Assembly: GCF_024498195.1 (NCBI RefSeq)
Contig: NZ_CP101824.1
Location: 1,178,001 to 1,242,000, forward strand
DNA length: 64,000 bases
Reading direction: 5' to 3'
Origin: Halovivax cerinus
GTDB lineage: Archaea > Halobacteriota > Halobacteria > Halobacteriales > Natrialbaceae
Positions 63,216-64,000 of this stretch are shown piece after piece. The position numbers were made by a program, and so were the translations under genes. Every line of letters starts with the position of its first letter. Within the stretch, counting starts at the first letter, position 1. Below the pieces are notes generated by a model. That model worked only from the letters and a program-made list of their open reading frames with translations, made no database searches and had not been told where the DNA came from.

Positions 63216-63466
63216 CGGCCGCCGACGCGTCGAGTGATGCACCCGAGTACAAGCCGCGTGGGCGCGAGTGTTATCGCTGTACTCGCGACGTGGCACCGCA
63301 GTTCCTCTTTCGGGTCACCGTCGAGTCGCCGGCCCCGCTCTCCGAGACGTACGCCGACGGCGTCCGGTACTGTTGTGAGGACTGCGCCGCGGCGATGAAC
63401 CTCTCTGACTTCTCCCGACGGATGAAGCGACACGCCGGACACGGCGACGAGGTGCCTGACGGCTGA
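63212..63466 (+). CDS. DUF7576-type zinc-binding protein (right copy)
   Basis: 84 aa, CYRC and CCEDC pairs for zinc, basic end SRRMKRHAGHG. Differs from the left copy in a few residues (for example Thr for Asn after CYRC, Asp for His in CCEDC) and in the last ~10 residues. It stands at the outer edge of the right arm, next to the tRNA-splicing endonuclease gene. Confidence 0.8.
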   Translation: MTAADASSDAPEYKPRGRECYRCTRDVAPQFLFRVTVESPAPLSETYADGVRYCCEDCAAAMNLSDFSRRMKRHAGHGDEVPDG

Positions 63467-63535
63467 AGCTGGGTACCGCTCTGGCCGGTCTCGGTGTCGT
63501 TTGGTTTCCAGTTCCTCCCGGGGAACTATCCGCGC

Positions 63536-64000
63536 TCACGGCGTCAGCCGCTCGATCGAGCGCCACGTGATCCCATCGGCCGGATCGTCCGGGTGTCCGG
63601 AGTCGTCGTCGACGAGGGCGACGACCATCGTCTTGCGGACGCCGTGGGCCAGGCGGACGTCGAGCGCGAGGTCGCGGGGCTCGAAGACGTGCCGGCCGGG
63701 GAGTACGCGAACCAGGAACTCCGAGTGGCCGAGGTCGTCGACCGACTCGACGCTCGCGTACGTCCGAAAGTCCGCGCCGAACTTGTAGCCGGTCTTCGGG
63801 ACGACGCCGCGCTCGCGCAGGGCCGTGTAGACTCGCAATCGCCGGTCGAACCGCTCGCCCTCGACGGTCCGGCCGCGCGAGCGGACCGCCGCCGGATCGA
63901 GGTCGACGACGCCGGCGGACGCGAGGTGGGCCGCCTCCAGGAGCGAACACTGGATCGTCGGCTCGTCGCCGTCGTACTCGCGGCCCTCCAGGGGCTGGCC
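63536..64000 (-). CDS. endA: tRNA-splicing endonuclease (partial, C-terminal part)
   Basis: At least 154 codons, running off the window at 64000. The C-terminal catalytic region is clear: LRVYTALRERGVVPKTGYKF, then GADFRTYASV, HSEFLVRVL and VRLAHGVRKTMVVALVD. Tyr (in KTGYKFG or DFRTY), His (HSEFLV) and Lys (GVRKTM) form the expected active site. It removes tRNA introns at bulge-helix-bulge sites. The N-terminal part lies beyond the window. Core gene, convergent with the DUF7576 copy. Confidence 0.93.
   Translation of the reverse strand, partial: GQPLEGREYDGDEPTIQCSLLEAAHLASAGVVDLDPAAVRSRGRTVEGERFDRRLRVYTALRERGVVPKTGYKFGADFRTYASVESVDDLGHSEFLVRVLPGRHVFEPRDLALDVRLAHGVRKTMVVALVDDDSGHPDDPADGITWRSIERLTP

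Larger units (their letters stand above)
61900..63466. repeat. Right arm of large imperfect inverted repeat
   Basis: Mirror image of 16128-18700: effector N-terminus with DUF4157 no. 1, AT-rich promoter motif, structured element, coupled small ORF and DUF7576 gene. It lacks the IS. The DUF7576 genes differ at only a few codons, and the effector N-termini are nearly the same protein. Confidence 0.8.

Noticed and set aside
1-64000. CRISPR array
   Set aside because: No regularly spaced direct repeats were seen; the repeats present are tandem, inverted or low-complexity.

Overview
The window is chromosomal DNA of a halophilic archaeon (class Halobacteria). It is GC-rich, its proteins are strongly acidic, and it carries haloarchaeal marker genes (PDCD5 next to S19e, a HalX response regulator, a thermosome with a GGM tail, Tat-type signal peptides). 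Several genes start with TATA-like boxes and little or no leader.

Layout. 1-16.1 kb is ordinary chromosome: HTH regulator, PP-loop ATPase, PDCD5, S19e, ThiL, site-2 protease, a secreted beta-helix protein, MoaE, RNase P RNA, AMMECR1, nicotinate phosphoribosyltransferase, a surface metalloprotease, an isochorismatase-family hydrolase, a DDAH-like enzyme and a thioesterase. 16.1-21.4 kb is a left effector arm. It holds a DUF7576 zinc-finger gene, a structured repeat, an IS5-type element sitting between an effector gene and its promoter, a frameshifted DUF4157 effector with a zincin toxin, and a string of orphan toxin and immunity modules. 21.7-24.6 kb holds a toxin-antitoxin-like pair, an M23-like protein and a lipoate-ligase-like protein. 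24.6-41.4 kb is a contractile injection system (eCIS) operon: a membrane protein, a giant disordered protein, a LysM baseplate/tube adaptor, gp27-like hub, gp5-like spike, PAAR tip, gp25, two baseplate-J wedge proteins with a 49-aa ORF wedged between them, and a tail-I-like protein. 41.4-44.9 kb is a convergent signalling trio (DUF7504-like, HalX response regulator, PAS histidine kinase). 45-56.6 kb is again mostly core: PQQ lipoprotein, DUF5518, thermosome, KH protein, TrpRS, thiamine-type ABC transporter, RIO1. 56.7-63.5 kb is a right effector arm in the opposite orientation: DUF4157 remnant, ankyrin protein, GH-E nuclease remnant broken by a second IS copy, a small immunity-like gene, an intact 1017-aa effector, the structured repeat and a second DUF7576 gene. 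The window ends in a partial tRNA-splicing endonuclease gene.

How it fits together. The eCIS operon would build the baseplate, spike and tip of an extracellular injection machine, and the DUF4157 proteins are its likely cargo. The two cargo loci form a large imperfect inverted repeat at the two ends of a 47-kb segment. Each arm carries the same series: DUF7576, structured element, AT-rich promoter motif, Arg-rich N-terminus plus DUF4157, variable toxin, immunity candidate, GH-E nuclease remnant and ankyrin protein. The left arm looks silenced (IS in the promoter, 2-nt frameshift) and the right arm intact. That is the pattern expected of an archive/expression pair that could exchange toxin tips by recombination. 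No sheath, inner tube, AAA+ ATPase or tape-measure gene was recognised in the window, so the machine is either incomplete or completed by genes elsewhere.
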